From: Opitutus sp. GAS368
GTDB taxonomy: Bacteria; Verrucomicrobiota; Verrucomicrobiia; Opitutales; Opitutaceae
Length of the DNA stretch: 11,770 bases
Direction: 5' to 3'
Assembly: GCA_945861235.1 (NCBI GenBank)
Contig: CAMATV010000060.1
Coordinates: 1 to 11,770 of the forward strand
Shown here: piece after piece, positions 1 through 6,400 of the stretch
How positions within the stretch are numbered: position 1 is the first letter of the stretch
Layout of the letters: every line of letters begins with the position of its first letter
Position numbers and translations under genes: made by a program
The notes under the pieces: model-generated
Seen by the model: the letters and a program-made list of their open reading frames with translations, nothing else
Database searches by the model: none
Told to the model about the DNA's origin: nothing

Positions 1-354
1 TTCGCGGACGGAAGCAGCCGACGACACTGTCAGGCCACCCGACTGCAGTGTGCGGGCCGGCGAAGACGCGGCAGCAGTCGAGGACTTCGGCGCCTGGAAT
101 TCGCGGACCGAGAAAAGGGTCGCCGCCAGCACCGCCGTCGCACCCAACGGCAAATGAAAACGCCGAACCCCACCTAGGATGCGACCGAGAGAAATCGTGC
201 GCCACCACGGTCGTTTTTCAACGAGCGCCGCGAGCTGCTTAACCCTGAGCTCACGATCAAATTGGCTCCAGAATTCCACAGACGGACGTTCAGCCCGCTT
301 GAGCCGGAGGATGTCTTCGAGCGTCACAGGACGCTTCCTATCATGATTCATCAT
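1..354 (-). CDS. Small single-pass membrane protein after the sigma factor, putative anti-sigma partner (3' end off window)
   Basis: The reading frame begins with ATG-ATG at 354 and stays open for 118 codons to the window edge, so the C-terminus is missing. Its start overlaps the sigma-factor stop as ATGA, which indicates one transcript and coupled translation. The N-terminal half (about residues 1-66) is charged and cytoplasmic in character, with stretches such as TLEDILRLKRAERP and ALVEKRPWW. A single hydrophobic segment follows at about residues 68-83 (LPLGATAVLAATLF), then an Ala/Ser-rich stretch likely to be periplasmic. This N-in, one-helix layout directly behind an ECF sigma gene is what is expected of an anti-sigma factor. 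I see no HxxxCxxC zinc motif of the ZAS class, so the anti-sigma role rests on position and topology only. I recall similar proteins in Opitutaceae but cannot search. Confidence 0.72.
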   Translation of the reverse strand, partial: MMNHDRKRPVTLEDILRLKRAERPSVEFWSQFDRELRVKQLAALVEKRPWWRTISLGRILGGVRRFHLPLGATAVLAATLFSVREFQAPKSSTAAASSPARTLQSGGLTVSSAASVRE

Positions 355-989
355 GTGCGCGTATAAGGCTGGAGCTCCGCCTGGAGCAGTTGTTTCGCGT
401 AGTGGAGCCGCGAACGCACCGTGCCCACGGAGCAATCCATGACATCGGCGATTTCCTGATGACTGAGGCCTTCGATTTCAAAAAGTGTAACCACGGTGCG
501 ATGTTTGGTAGACAACTTCTGCATCGCATCGTTCAATTTTTCCTGAAGCTCGTGAACAAACGCATCGCGATCAGCATCAGTCTTATCCGTCAGCGCATCA
601 ATGATTTCCTTTGAAACCGGCTCATCGCTGTCCATTCGCTCCAAACTAAAAAACGAACGCAGGCGGCCCTTGCGGAGGTGACTCAGGGTCGAGTTGACCG
701 CGATGCGATAGAGCCAAGTGAAGAACGACGACTGCCCGCCGAATCGCTGAATCGACTGAAACGCCTTGATAAAAGATTCCTGCGTGAGGTCGGCCGCGTC
801 CTCGCGATTCGATGTCATGTGGTAGACAATACTGAAAACGCGCTCGCGATATTTGCGAATGAGGCGATCGAAAGCGGCGACATCACCTGCCTGGACCCGA
901 TGAACGATTTGCATATCCGAGTCGGCCTCCAACTGGCGCTCAGGCGATGCGACGAGCGTCTTCGGGCCGAGGATCTTGATGGCGTCCAT
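351..989 (-). CDS. ECF-type RNA polymerase sigma factor (RpoE/SigW-like)
   Basis: This is a 212-residue sigma-70 family protein of ECF size. Region 2 lies at about residues 40-107 and includes the core-binding and -10-recognition text NREDAADLTQESFIKAF and TWLYRIAVNSTLSHLRK. An acidic linker follows, then region 4 at about 151-204 with the helix-turn-helix GLSHQEIADVMDCSVGTVRS (174-193), which reads the -35 element. The ATG at 989 is chosen; a GTG lies one codon upstream at 992 and is equally possible, and no clear Shine-Dalgarno sequence separates them. The stop overlaps the start of the membrane protein, suggesting a sigma/anti-sigma pair that directs a stress or envelope response. The gene begins about 40 bases after a strong palindrome and 66 bases after the polyprenyl synthase. 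The regulon cannot be told from this window. Confidence 0.95.
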   Translation of the reverse strand: MDAIKILGPKTLVASPERQLEADSDMQIVHRVQAGDVAAFDRLIRKYRERVFSIVYHMTSNREDAADLTQESFIKAFQSIQRFGGQSSFFTWLYRIAVNSTLSHLRKGRLRSFFSLERMDSDEPVSKEIIDALTDKTDADRDAFVHELQEKLNDAMQKLSTKHRTVVTLFEIEGLSHQEIADVMDCSVGTVRSRLHYAKQLLQAELQPYTRT

Positions 990-1029
990 CACGACCGGAT
1001 CGAATCGCGGCAGGCGCCGCGGTGCAAAC

Positions 1030-1055
1030 GGAATTTCACCAATTGGTGAATTTCC
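1030..1055. promoter_or_regulatory. 26-bp near-perfect palindrome between polyprenyl synthase and sigma gene
   Basis: The core TTCACCAATTGGTGAA (1035-1050) is a perfect 16-bp palindrome. After one T/T mismatch (1034/1051) the symmetry continues for four more pairs, GGAA with TTCC, giving 12 of 13 pairs matched. It starts directly after the synthase stop codon and ends about 40 bases before the sigma start. As RNA it would form a hairpin, but no T-run follows on the minus strand, so an intrinsic terminator is unlikely. A dimeric-regulator operator controlling the sigma/anti-sigma genes is the better guess; the regulator is unknown. Confidence 0.5.
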
Positions 1056-2084
1056 TCAGCCGGACGGACGGACGCTGGCGACTTGCGCTTGGAGCACATC
1101 GCATAGCCCCAGCAGCAGCGGGGTGGGAGCGTCGTCAGGCCAGTCCCGCAGCGCGCCGATCGCGGCGGCGATTTCAGCCTCCACAGCCTGCGACACTGCG
1201 GCGAAAACGCCCAGTTCTCTCATCTGCCCAAGGCGGAGCAGGGGCTGCGGGGGACGTTCGCCCGCCAGTTCCGCCGTGAGCGTCATCCGCTCGTCGGCGG
1301 ACAGGCGCTCGAGGAGAATCAAGAGAGGCAGGGTGAGTTTGCCACTCACGAGGTCAGTGCCGAGAGTTTTGCCAACGCGCGCTTCTTCCCCAAAGAAATC
1401 GAGGAGATCGTCATAGATTTGATAGGCAATGCCCAGATGTCGTCCGAACCGGCTCACCGCTTCCACGTAGCCCCCTTCGAATCCGGCCAAGCGCGCGCCG
1501 AGAAAGCAGGACACGCGGAAGAGCTCGGCCGTCTTCAGGTCCACGATCCGCTGGTAGTCCGCTCGCGTGACGTTGGTCGATCGCCGACGCAGCGTTTGCA
1601 CGATTTCGCCGGCGCAAACTTTGCGCGTCGAATCGGACACGGCCGCACAGATTTCCGTCGTGGGAAATTGCGTGGCGAGGTGCAAGGCGTGGGCGAACAG
1701 CGCGTCGCCGAGCAGCACCGCCGCCGTTGGTCCAAATTCCCGCGCCGCAGTCCTCCGGCTGCGACGGACATCGGCCTCGTCCATGATGTCATCGTGGACG
1801 AGCGTGGCGAGGTGCACGAGTTCGACGACGGCGGCGACCCGCACGAGGTCAGGCGTGACCGCCCCAGGACCACGCCAACCGCTCAGAAACACGAGGGCCG
1901 GCCGAATGCGTTTACCCGTCGTATCGATGCAATAATCAGCCATCCCCCGAATCTCCGGCTCAAACGAAGTCATCTGCCCTCTCAAAAACCGATCAAGCTC
2001 GGCCATGTGCGGAGTGAGCAAAGCAAATACCGAGGCAAACGCGTGCGGTCTGGAGACGGGGGGCGACACGGTGACGCTGCTCAT
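1056..2084 (-). CDS. Long-chain trans-polyprenyl diphosphate synthase (IspB/HepT-like)
   Basis: The 342-residue product condenses isopentenyl diphosphate units onto an allylic primer to build an all-trans chain, probably the side chain of menaquinone. Family motifs are complete: GKRIRP (about 57-62), the first aspartate-rich motif DDIMD (98-102) followed by RR, the lysine in KTAELF (174), the second aspartate-rich motif DDLLD (215-219), and GKLTLPLL (238-245). The residue five positions before the first DDxxD is Ala (LATLVHDD). In this family a small residue there leaves the pocket open for long products, whereas short-chain synthases carry an aromatic residue. The ATG at 2084 is preferred to an upstream TTG at 2123, because the 13 extra residues are not family-like and overlap a possible promoter. 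The gene runs toward the sigma gene but is separated from it by a palindrome, so it may be transcribed on its own. Confidence 0.93.
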   Translation of the reverse strand: MSSVTVSPPVSRPHAFASVFALLTPHMAELDRFLRGQMTSFEPEIRGMADYCIDTTGKRIRPALVFLSGWRGPGAVTPDLVRVAAVVELVHLATLVHDDIMDEADVRRSRRTAAREFGPTAAVLLGDALFAHALHLATQFPTTEICAAVSDSTRKVCAGEIVQTLRRRSTNVTRADYQRIVDLKTAELFRVSCFLGARLAGFEGGYVEAVSRFGRHLGIAYQIYDDLLDFFGEEARVGKTLGTDLVSGKLTLPLLILLERLSADERMTLTAELAGERPPQPLLRLGQMRELGVFAAVSQAVEAEIAAAIGALRDWPDDAPTPLLLGLCDVLQAQVASVRPSG

Positions 2085-2385
2085 GAGTAGTCGGAGGCTA
2101 GGTCGTTTTTCTAAAAAAACCAATTAATACTCGCGCCCAAAGCCGGAAAGATCCGGCGACGAACGGCGCGGAGGTTGGTGCCCCCCGAACGCACGGCCCG
2201 CATTGTTTTGCCATCGCGGATCTCACCGCCACCTTTCCCGCCACCACTCCGCGCGATTCGAAATAGCGCCGCGCGCACCGTTCGCCGCCCTGCCACCCCT
2301 TCGATCAAACTCTCGCCGACCGGTCGCGTCGCCCACTTCAGGGCTGCCTTCCGGATTTCCGGCCCTCAACCTTCCTCTTTCGCCC
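2085..2385. other. Divergent intergenic region with possible promoter elements
   Basis: No gene is supported in these roughly 300 bases, which separate the minus-strand synthase from the plus-strand oxygenase-like gene. On the minus strand a TATTAA hexamer (2124-2129) stands about 40 bases before the synthase ATG and could be its -10 box, but no good -35 is visible. Just upstream is a perfect 6-bp stem with a 4-base loop, GCCGGA-AAGA-TCCGGC (2142-2157), of unknown role. The rest is C-rich on the plus strand with short open frames I read as chance. Confidence 0.4.
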
Positions 2386-3009
2386 ATGCCTACCCGCGCC
2401 CATTTTCCCACGCTCATCTACTGCGAGCCGCTCCAGAAATCTCCCGCCACGCTCGCGCGCCTGAACACTGAGCTCGCCGACGAATGCCGAAAACTCCGCG
2501 AGTTCGACACCGCCGGCCGCAAGTGGTCCGCCAAGAATTACCCCGGCGGCTACACCAGCTACGCTTCGATGAACGAGCTCCACCGCTTTTCCAGCACGTT
2601 CACCGGCCTCGAGAAAAAACTCACCGCGCACGTCCGCGCTTTCGCCCGCACACTCGCCATGGATCTCCGGGGCCGCTCCGTCCGGATGACCGACTGCTGG
2701 GTCAACATTATGCCGGAGAGCACCGCGCATTCGCTGCACCTGCACCCGCTCTCGTTTATCAGCGGCACCTACTACGTCGTGACCCCGCGCGGTTGCCCCG
2801 GCCTAAAATTTGAAGATCCGCGCCTGAGCAAGTTCATGGCCGCTCCACCGAAACTCCCCACCGCCCGCCCGGCCCACCGGCCGCACATTACGTATCCGGC
2901 GGCAGCGGGCAACGTGCTCCTCTTCGAAAGTTGGCTCCGTCACGAAGTCGCCGCCAACCGCGTCCCGGACGAACGCATCAGCATTAGTTTTAATTTCAAC
3001 TGGTCCTGA
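2386..3009 (+). CDS. Putative 2OG-Fe(II) oxygenase of the TIGR02466 / PF13759 type
   Basis: The 207-residue product has the layout of small double-stranded beta-helix dioxygenases. A first metal-ligand motif HLHP is at residues 118-121, followed by the strand FISGTYYVV. The distal histidine is in ESWLRHEV (H186) and an arginine follows in ERISISFNF (R197), which would bind the 2-oxoglutarate carboxylate. The text pattern HxHP...SGxYY...LFxSWLxH...RISISFNF is what I recall for the TIGR02466 family; I could not run a profile. The substrate is unknown. The ATG at 2386 is chosen because the sequence turns protein-like there, whereas the upstream in-frame extension to 2203 is Pro/Arg/Ser-rich and looks like translated non-coding DNA. 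There is no clear Shine-Dalgarno sequence. The gene stands alone, divergent from the synthase and convergent with the CoA operon. Confidence 0.85.
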   Translation: MPTRAHFPTLIYCEPLQKSPATLARLNTELADECRKLREFDTAGRKWSAKNYPGGYTSYASMNELHRFSSTFTGLEKKLTAHVRAFARTLAMDLRGRSVRMTDCWVNIMPESTAHSLHLHPLSFISGTYYVVTPRGCPGLKFEDPRLSKFMAAPPKLPTARPAHRPHITYPAAAGNVLLFESWLRHEVAANRVPDERISISFNFNWS

Positions 3010-3052
3010 CCGAGGGCAGGACACCCGAGCGCATCTCTGCACAGTCGGTTCC

Positions 3053-3125
3053 GCGAAGAAAGTGGCCGGGACTTCAGTCCCTGCAAGAACAGCGGAGGGA
3101 CGGAAGGGCGTTCCTCTTTCTTCGC
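3053..3125. repeat. REP-like inverted repeat 1 with inner hairpins
   Basis: Outer arms GCGAAGAAAG (3053-3062) and CTTTCTTCGC (3116-3125) are perfect reverse complements. Inside are two alternative smaller stems: GGGAC-TTCA-GTCCC (3068-3081), and GTCCCT (3077-3082) pairing with AGGGAC (3096-3101). It begins 44 bases after the oxygenase stop. It could be a dispersed intergenic repeat or act as an end-of-transcript structure for the plus-strand gene, but it lacks a T-run. Confidence 0.6.
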
Positions 3126-3146
3126 AGCCAAACCCATGTCCACCGT

Positions 3147-3197
3147 CAACTCTGAGAGTTGCGTGGCGCAGCAGCCGGCACACGACTCTCAGAGTTG
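3147..3197. repeat. REP-like inverted repeat 2 (nested palindromes)
   Basis: CAACTCTGAGAG (3147-3158) pairs perfectly with CTCTCAGAGTTG (3186-3197), and the stem continues inward through 3165/3179 with one wobble and one mismatch. Each arm is itself palindromic: CAACTCT-G-AGAGTTG (3147-3161) is perfect, and the second copy (3183-3197) has one mismatch. A further small stem GCCC-GCA-GGGC follows just outside. Such a compound palindrome in a gene-free gap is typical of a dispersed repeat rather than a single-use terminator. Confidence 0.6.
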
Positions 3198-3357
3198 CCC
3201 GCAGGGCACCATGCCGCAGCACGCGGGGAGACGCAGAAGGATTCAGCATCTCTTAATATTTTGGCGGCTGACATTAACCATTCAAGACCGTTGCTGACCC
3301 GAATGGCGCCCATTATGGATGCTAGGCCGGCCCAACCTCCTAGGAAACAGCTCCTTA

Positions 3358-3425
3358 TTCGTAGTCCCGCCGCTCTCATTTAGGCGGAATCCGTCAAACC
3401 TTCCGTCTGAAGGCGGGACTACGAA
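3358..3425. repeat. REP-like inverted repeat 3, 68-base hairpin
   Basis: Outer arms TTCGTAGTCCCGCC (3358-3371) and GGCGGGACTACGAA (3412-3425) match perfectly over 14 bp. After a 7-base bulge on the left side (3372-3378), an inner stem joins 3379-3389 with 3401-3411 over 11 pairs, two of them G-T. The whole is one long bulged hairpin with an 11-base loop. The G-T pairs and one-sided bulge suggest structure kept at the single-strand level, as in REP elements mobilised by RAYT-type transposases. No such transposase gene is in the window. Confidence 0.65.
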
Positions 3426-3583
3426 CTCGAAGAATCGGTGGTTCTTCCCGTCACGGGCAAAAGTCGCTTTTGTGGTTGGGGCTAAAGTGAAGCAGGTCGC
3501 GATTGGCGGAGGTGAGCAGGGGCGAAGAGGTGAACGAGTCGAGCCGAAGTTCATGGGTGAACTATTGACGACGGTCTAGAACG
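3426..3583. other. Gene-free stretch between hairpin repeats and the coaX end
   Basis: Together with the spacers between the three hairpin repeats, this fills the roughly 630-base gap between convergent genes. I see no supported gene, RNA or promoter here. Short frames on both strands lack protein-like composition. Confidence 0.4.
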
Positions 3584-3607
3584 CCGGGGAGTCACCTCTC
3601 TCCCCGG
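3584..3607. terminator. Stem-loop downstream of coaX, possible terminator
   Basis: CCGGGGAG (3584-3591) and CTCCCCGG (3600-3607) form a perfect 8-bp stem with an 8-base loop, about 30 bases past the coaX stop on the minus strand. No real T-run follows on that strand (GTTCT only), so it would be a weak intrinsic terminator or an mRNA-end-stabilising hairpin for the CoA operon. Confidence 0.4.
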
Positions 3608-3638
3608 AATCGAACCGATTTTTCGGGCGCAAACGGCT

Positions 3639-4415
3639 TCAGCTCTCGCGATTCAGATCCTCGGCCCGCTTCAATCCGAGCAAGACCAACTCCGGCACAA
3701 TCTCGTCAAACAGTTTTTCCTCCTCGAACAAACGCGTAAAACCGCCGGTCCCGACGACGTGGGGTCGCTGACCGCCGAACACTTCGCGCGCGAGTTCACC
3801 GAGGAGGCGCTGGATGGCGCCGACGTGCCCGTGGTAAACACCTGCCTGAATACTCTCCACCGTCGAGCGACCGAGCGCTGTCGCCGGTCGCCTGATTTCG
3901 ACCGTCGGCAAGCGGGCCGTTTTTCCGGCGAGCGATTCGACCGAGATGCCGACGCCCGGGAGAATCGCGCCGCCGAGATAATCGCCTTCAGACGTGACGA
4001 CGTCGAACGTCGTCGCCGTGCCGCAATCGACCACGATGAGCGGCGTGGCCGGCCGACGGAGTGCCGCGGCAATGGCGCCCGCAATGCGGTCGGCGCCGAC
4101 CTCGTGCGGGTTGCGATAGCGAACCCGGAGCCCGGTCTTCGCGCCGGCCTGCAACACGAACGGTTCGCAGTGGAAATACTTCACGCACGCAGCCCGCACC
4201 GAGTAGTGGGCCTGGGGCACCACCGAGCAGATCGCCGTGCGGCGCACCGCCTTTGGGTCCACGCCATTTTCGCGCAACACGGCGGATAAAAACACCCCCA
4301 CCTCGTCCGACGAGCCGAGCGGATGCGTCGTTTTGCGGAACTGGCAGCGCAAGACGTCGCCCTCAAACACGCCAGCATGAATCTGGGAATTTCCAATATC
4401 GAGACAGAGCAGCAT
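3639..4415 (-). CDS. coaX: Type III pantothenate kinase
   Basis: The 258-residue enzyme phosphorylates pantothenate to 4'-phosphopantothenate with ATP, the first step of CoA synthesis. Members of this ASKHA-fold class need a monovalent cation and are not inhibited by CoA. The phosphate-binding start LCLDIGNSQIHAGVF (residues 3-17) is clear. So are NPHEVGADR (102-110), the second phosphate loop VVDCGTATTFDVV (128-140), and the GGAILPGVGISVESL...TARLP stretch (148-170). The ATG at 4415 is chosen because the DIGN loop must lie at the extreme N-terminus. The frame stays open far upstream inside coaBC, but that extension is Arg-rich shadow. It starts 4 bases after the coaBC stop and is the last gene of the operon. 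Length is normal for the family. Confidence 0.95.
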   Translation of the reverse strand: MLLCLDIGNSQIHAGVFEGDVLRCQFRKTTHPLGSSDEVGVFLSAVLRENGVDPKAVRRTAICSVVPQAHYSVRAACVKYFHCEPFVLQAGAKTGLRVRYRNPHEVGADRIAGAIAAALRRPATPLIVVDCGTATTFDVVTSEGDYLGGAILPGVGISVESLAGKTARLPTVEIRRPATALGRSTVESIQAGVYHGHVGAIQRLLGELAREVFGGQRPHVVGTGGFTRLFEEEKLFDEIVPELVLLGLKRAEDLNRES

Positions 4416-4419
4416 AAAT

Positions 4420-5655
4420 TTAGTTTCCGGCGACTGGCGGATCGCCCGTGAGCAGTTTCTCCAACGCCTCGGCCAGCGCCGTGCGATCCGCGCAGGGCGT
4501 GACGACCCTTCCGCCCCGGTGCCAAATGTCCGCCGGGAAGGCTCCGCCCACGGACGTCCGCGCGGCGAGATCGTTATGCACGACCAGATCCGCGCCACTG
4601 CGGGCAAACAGCGTCGCAACCGCCGCCTGGGCTTCGGCGGCGGTCGCACTGCGCGTGAGCTTAAACGCGACCACGCACAGCGCGGGGTTGCGGCTGCGCG
4701 TGCGCAGGGTGTCGAGGAGTTTCGGATTCCGCCGCAGCCGAAGTTGCGGCACCGCATCCGAATCGAGCTTGGCGTTGCCGGGTGGCTGCACCCCGCCATC
4801 GACGAGAATGGCGTCAACGGCGAAATCACTGACGGCCGCCGCGTGAACCACCGCGTCGAAGGTTTCACCGCCGAGCAGTCGGGTGAGCGCGGTGTCGAGT
4901 TCGGCAAACGTGCCAAACGTTTCTTCGCGTCCACCGGCCTCCCGTGCGCAAGCCGAGTGGGCTCGCAGGAGCGTGACGTCGTGACCACACCGCGTGAAGT
5001 GCGCCGCCAACTGCGTCGCCGTCGCGCCGGTGCTGGTATTCGCAAGCACCCGTACGCCGTCGACGGGCTCGACGGTGCCGCCGCCCGTTACGAGCACGCG
5101 CAGTCGCCGCGCGGGTCGGGCGAGGGCGGCCTCGATCATGGCGACGAGCTGGACTGGCTCGGCGAGCCTCCCCTCGCCCACCTCGCCACACGCCGTGCGG
5201 CCGGAGCCGACGGGGACAAAGCGTGCGCCCCATCCGCGCAGACGCTCGACGGAGGCCACCGTGGCCGGATGTGACCACATGGCAGGATTCATGGCGGGCG
5301 CGAAGAGCAGCGGCTTTTTCCAGTCGTGCGCGAGGAGCAGCGCCCCGACGAGGTCGTCGCCGAGTCCGGCGGCGGCGCGGTTCAACGTGTGGGCCGTCGC
5401 CGGACAAACAATCGTGAGATCGGCCCAGCGCGCGAGGGTGATGTGATCCAGCGCGCCACCGGCGGCGAAAAGATCCGTGGCCACCGGAGTGCCGGTGAGT
5501 CCTTCGAGGGAGGCCGACCCGACAAAATGCAGCGCCGCCTCGGTCGCCACCGTGCGCACGCGGTGACCGCGTTGCACGAGACGCGAGATGGCCTCGCAGG
5601 CTTTGTAGCACGCGATGGAACCGGACAGGATGAAGAGCAGATTAGAGCCGGACAT
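4420..5655 (-). CDS. coaBC: Bifunctional phosphopantothenoylcysteine decarboxylase / phosphopantothenate-cysteine ligase
   Basis: The 411-residue fusion performs two steps: CoaB joins 4'-phosphopantothenate to cysteine using CTP, and CoaC, an FMN enzyme, decarboxylates the product to 4'-phosphopantetheine. The N-terminal CoaC domain (about 1-180) shows the flavin loop SGSIACYKA (11-19), the active-site histidine in HITLARWADL (H71), the clamp PAMNPAMW (120-127), and the catalytic cysteine in GRTACGEVGEGR (C156). The C-terminal CoaB domain (about 185-405) begins VLVTGGGTVEPVDGVRVLAN with the conserved Asn196, has HAAAVSDF (271-278), a lysine at 286, and GADLVVHND (354-362). The usual KIKK text reads KLDS, and the motif after it is VVAFKLT. 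I regard this as a divergent but intact CoaB. The start overlaps the end of panC by 14 bases, implying coupling. Confidence 0.95.
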   Translation of the reverse strand: MSGSNLLFILSGSIACYKACEAISRLVQRGHRVRTVATEAALHFVGSASLEGLTGTPVATDLFAAGGALDHITLARWADLTIVCPATAHTLNRAAAGLGDDLVGALLLAHDWKKPLLFAPAMNPAMWSHPATVASVERLRGWGARFVPVGSGRTACGEVGEGRLAEPVQLVAMIEAALARPARRLRVLVTGGGTVEPVDGVRVLANTSTGATATQLAAHFTRCGHDVTLLRAHSACAREAGGREETFGTFAELDTALTRLLGGETFDAVVHAAAVSDFAVDAILVDGGVQPPGNAKLDSDAVPQLRLRRNPKLLDTLRTRSRNPALCVVAFKLTRSATAAEAQAAVATLFARSGADLVVHNDLAARTSVGGAFPADIWHRGGRVVTPCADRTALAEALEKLLTGDPPVAGN

Positions 5656-6400
5656 TGTCGATCAAGCGCACGCCTTCCACGTGCACCGCCCCAAGCCGCA
5701 CACCGTCACGGTCCTCGACGTAATCCACTGCGAATCCCTGTGCGCGCAACGTCGTCAACGCCGCCGCGGCCGTCGGTGCGGTGCGCAGCGCTCGCGGAAA
5801 GGCGGCGGCGAGCGTGCGTGCCTGCGGAGAGAGCCGACGGTTGCGCGAGCTCAGGGCGAGACCGTCGGCGTCGCGGGTGGTCGGGCACGGCACAATGTCC
5901 ACCGGCAACAACAGCGCCGCGACCATCCCGCGCACCAGCTCGAGCTGTTGCCAGTCCTTCTCGCCGAAGTAGGCGCGGTGCGGCTGCACGACGTTGAGGA
6001 GTTTTAACACGACGGTGAGCACGCCGTCGAAGTGCCCGGGGCGGTGCGCCCCTTCGAGTTGCGTGCCCAGGGAATTCTCGGTCACACGATACCGGTAGCC
6101 GTCGGGATAAAATGCCTCGGCGGGGGGCGCGAGCACCGCATCGACGTAGGGATGTGCCAACGCGACGTCCGCGTCCCACGTGCGCGGGTAACGCGCAAGA
6201 TCCGCCGGGTCGTTAAACTGTGTCGGATTAACGAAGACGCTGAGCACGACGCGCTCATTTTCGGCGCGAGCCCGGGCGAGGAGCGCTTCGTGCCCCGCGT
6301 GCAGCGCGCCCATCGTGGGCACAAAACCCACGGAGAGCCCGGCCCACTCAGGCGAGCCACGGAGCGCGCGCCATTCAGCAAGGTGAGTGCAAATTTTCAT
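5642..6400 (-). CDS. panC: Pantothenate synthetase (pantoate-beta-alanine ligase)
   Basis: The 252-residue protein joins pantoate and beta-alanine with ATP through a pantoyl-adenylate intermediate. The class-I synthetase-like signature is complete: FVPTMGALHAGH (26-37, with His34 and His37), FVNPTQF (56-62), HRPGHFDGVLTVVLKL (119-134), GEKDWQQL (146-153) and the KMSKS-like LSSRN (183-187). It is about 30 residues shorter than the common length near 280, the shortening falling in the C-terminal lid domain, while the catalytic domain is whole. The ATG at 6400 shares its A with the panB stop TGA, so the two are translationally coupled. An AGGAGG lies about 10 bases upstream. Confidence 0.96.
   Translation of the reverse strand: MKICTHLAEWRALRGSPEWAGLSVGFVPTMGALHAGHEALLARARAENERVVLSVFVNPTQFNDPADLARYPRTWDADVALAHPYVDAVLAPPAEAFYPDGYRYRVTENSLGTQLEGAHRPGHFDGVLTVVLKLLNVVQPHRAYFGEKDWQQLELVRGMVAALLLPVDIVPCPTTRDADGLALSSRNRRLSPQARTLAAAFPRALRTAPTAAAALTTLRAQGFAVDYVEDRDGVRLGAVHVEGVRLIDNVRL

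Noticed and set aside
1419..2090. A 223-codon plus-strand frame antisense to the polyprenyl synthase
   Set aside because: Low-complexity Arg/Gly/His composition and complete overlap with a well-supported gene; several similar antisense frames lie over coaBC, panB and panC.
2203..2385. N-terminal extension of the oxygenase-like protein
   Set aside because: Pro/Arg/Ser-rich text without family similarity, no ribosome site, and the family-like N-terminus begins at the ATG at 2386.
3053..3425. CRISPR-like array from the three hairpins
   Set aside because: The three repeats differ in sequence and spacing, and no cas genes are nearby.
3605..3625. tRNA T-arm-like text on the minus strand (CGGTTCGATTCCGG) next to the coaX end
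   Set aside because: Only the T-loop consensus and four stem pairs fit. No matching 5' acceptor strand, D-arm or anticodon arm lies upstream, where coaX coding sequence sits. At most it could be a trace of a tRNA end, which I cannot support.
4416..5045. In-frame upstream extension of coaX by about 210 codons
   Set aside because: It overlaps coaBC in another frame, is rich in Arg, Ser and Pro, and would bury the N-terminal DIGN phosphate loop that must start the kinase.
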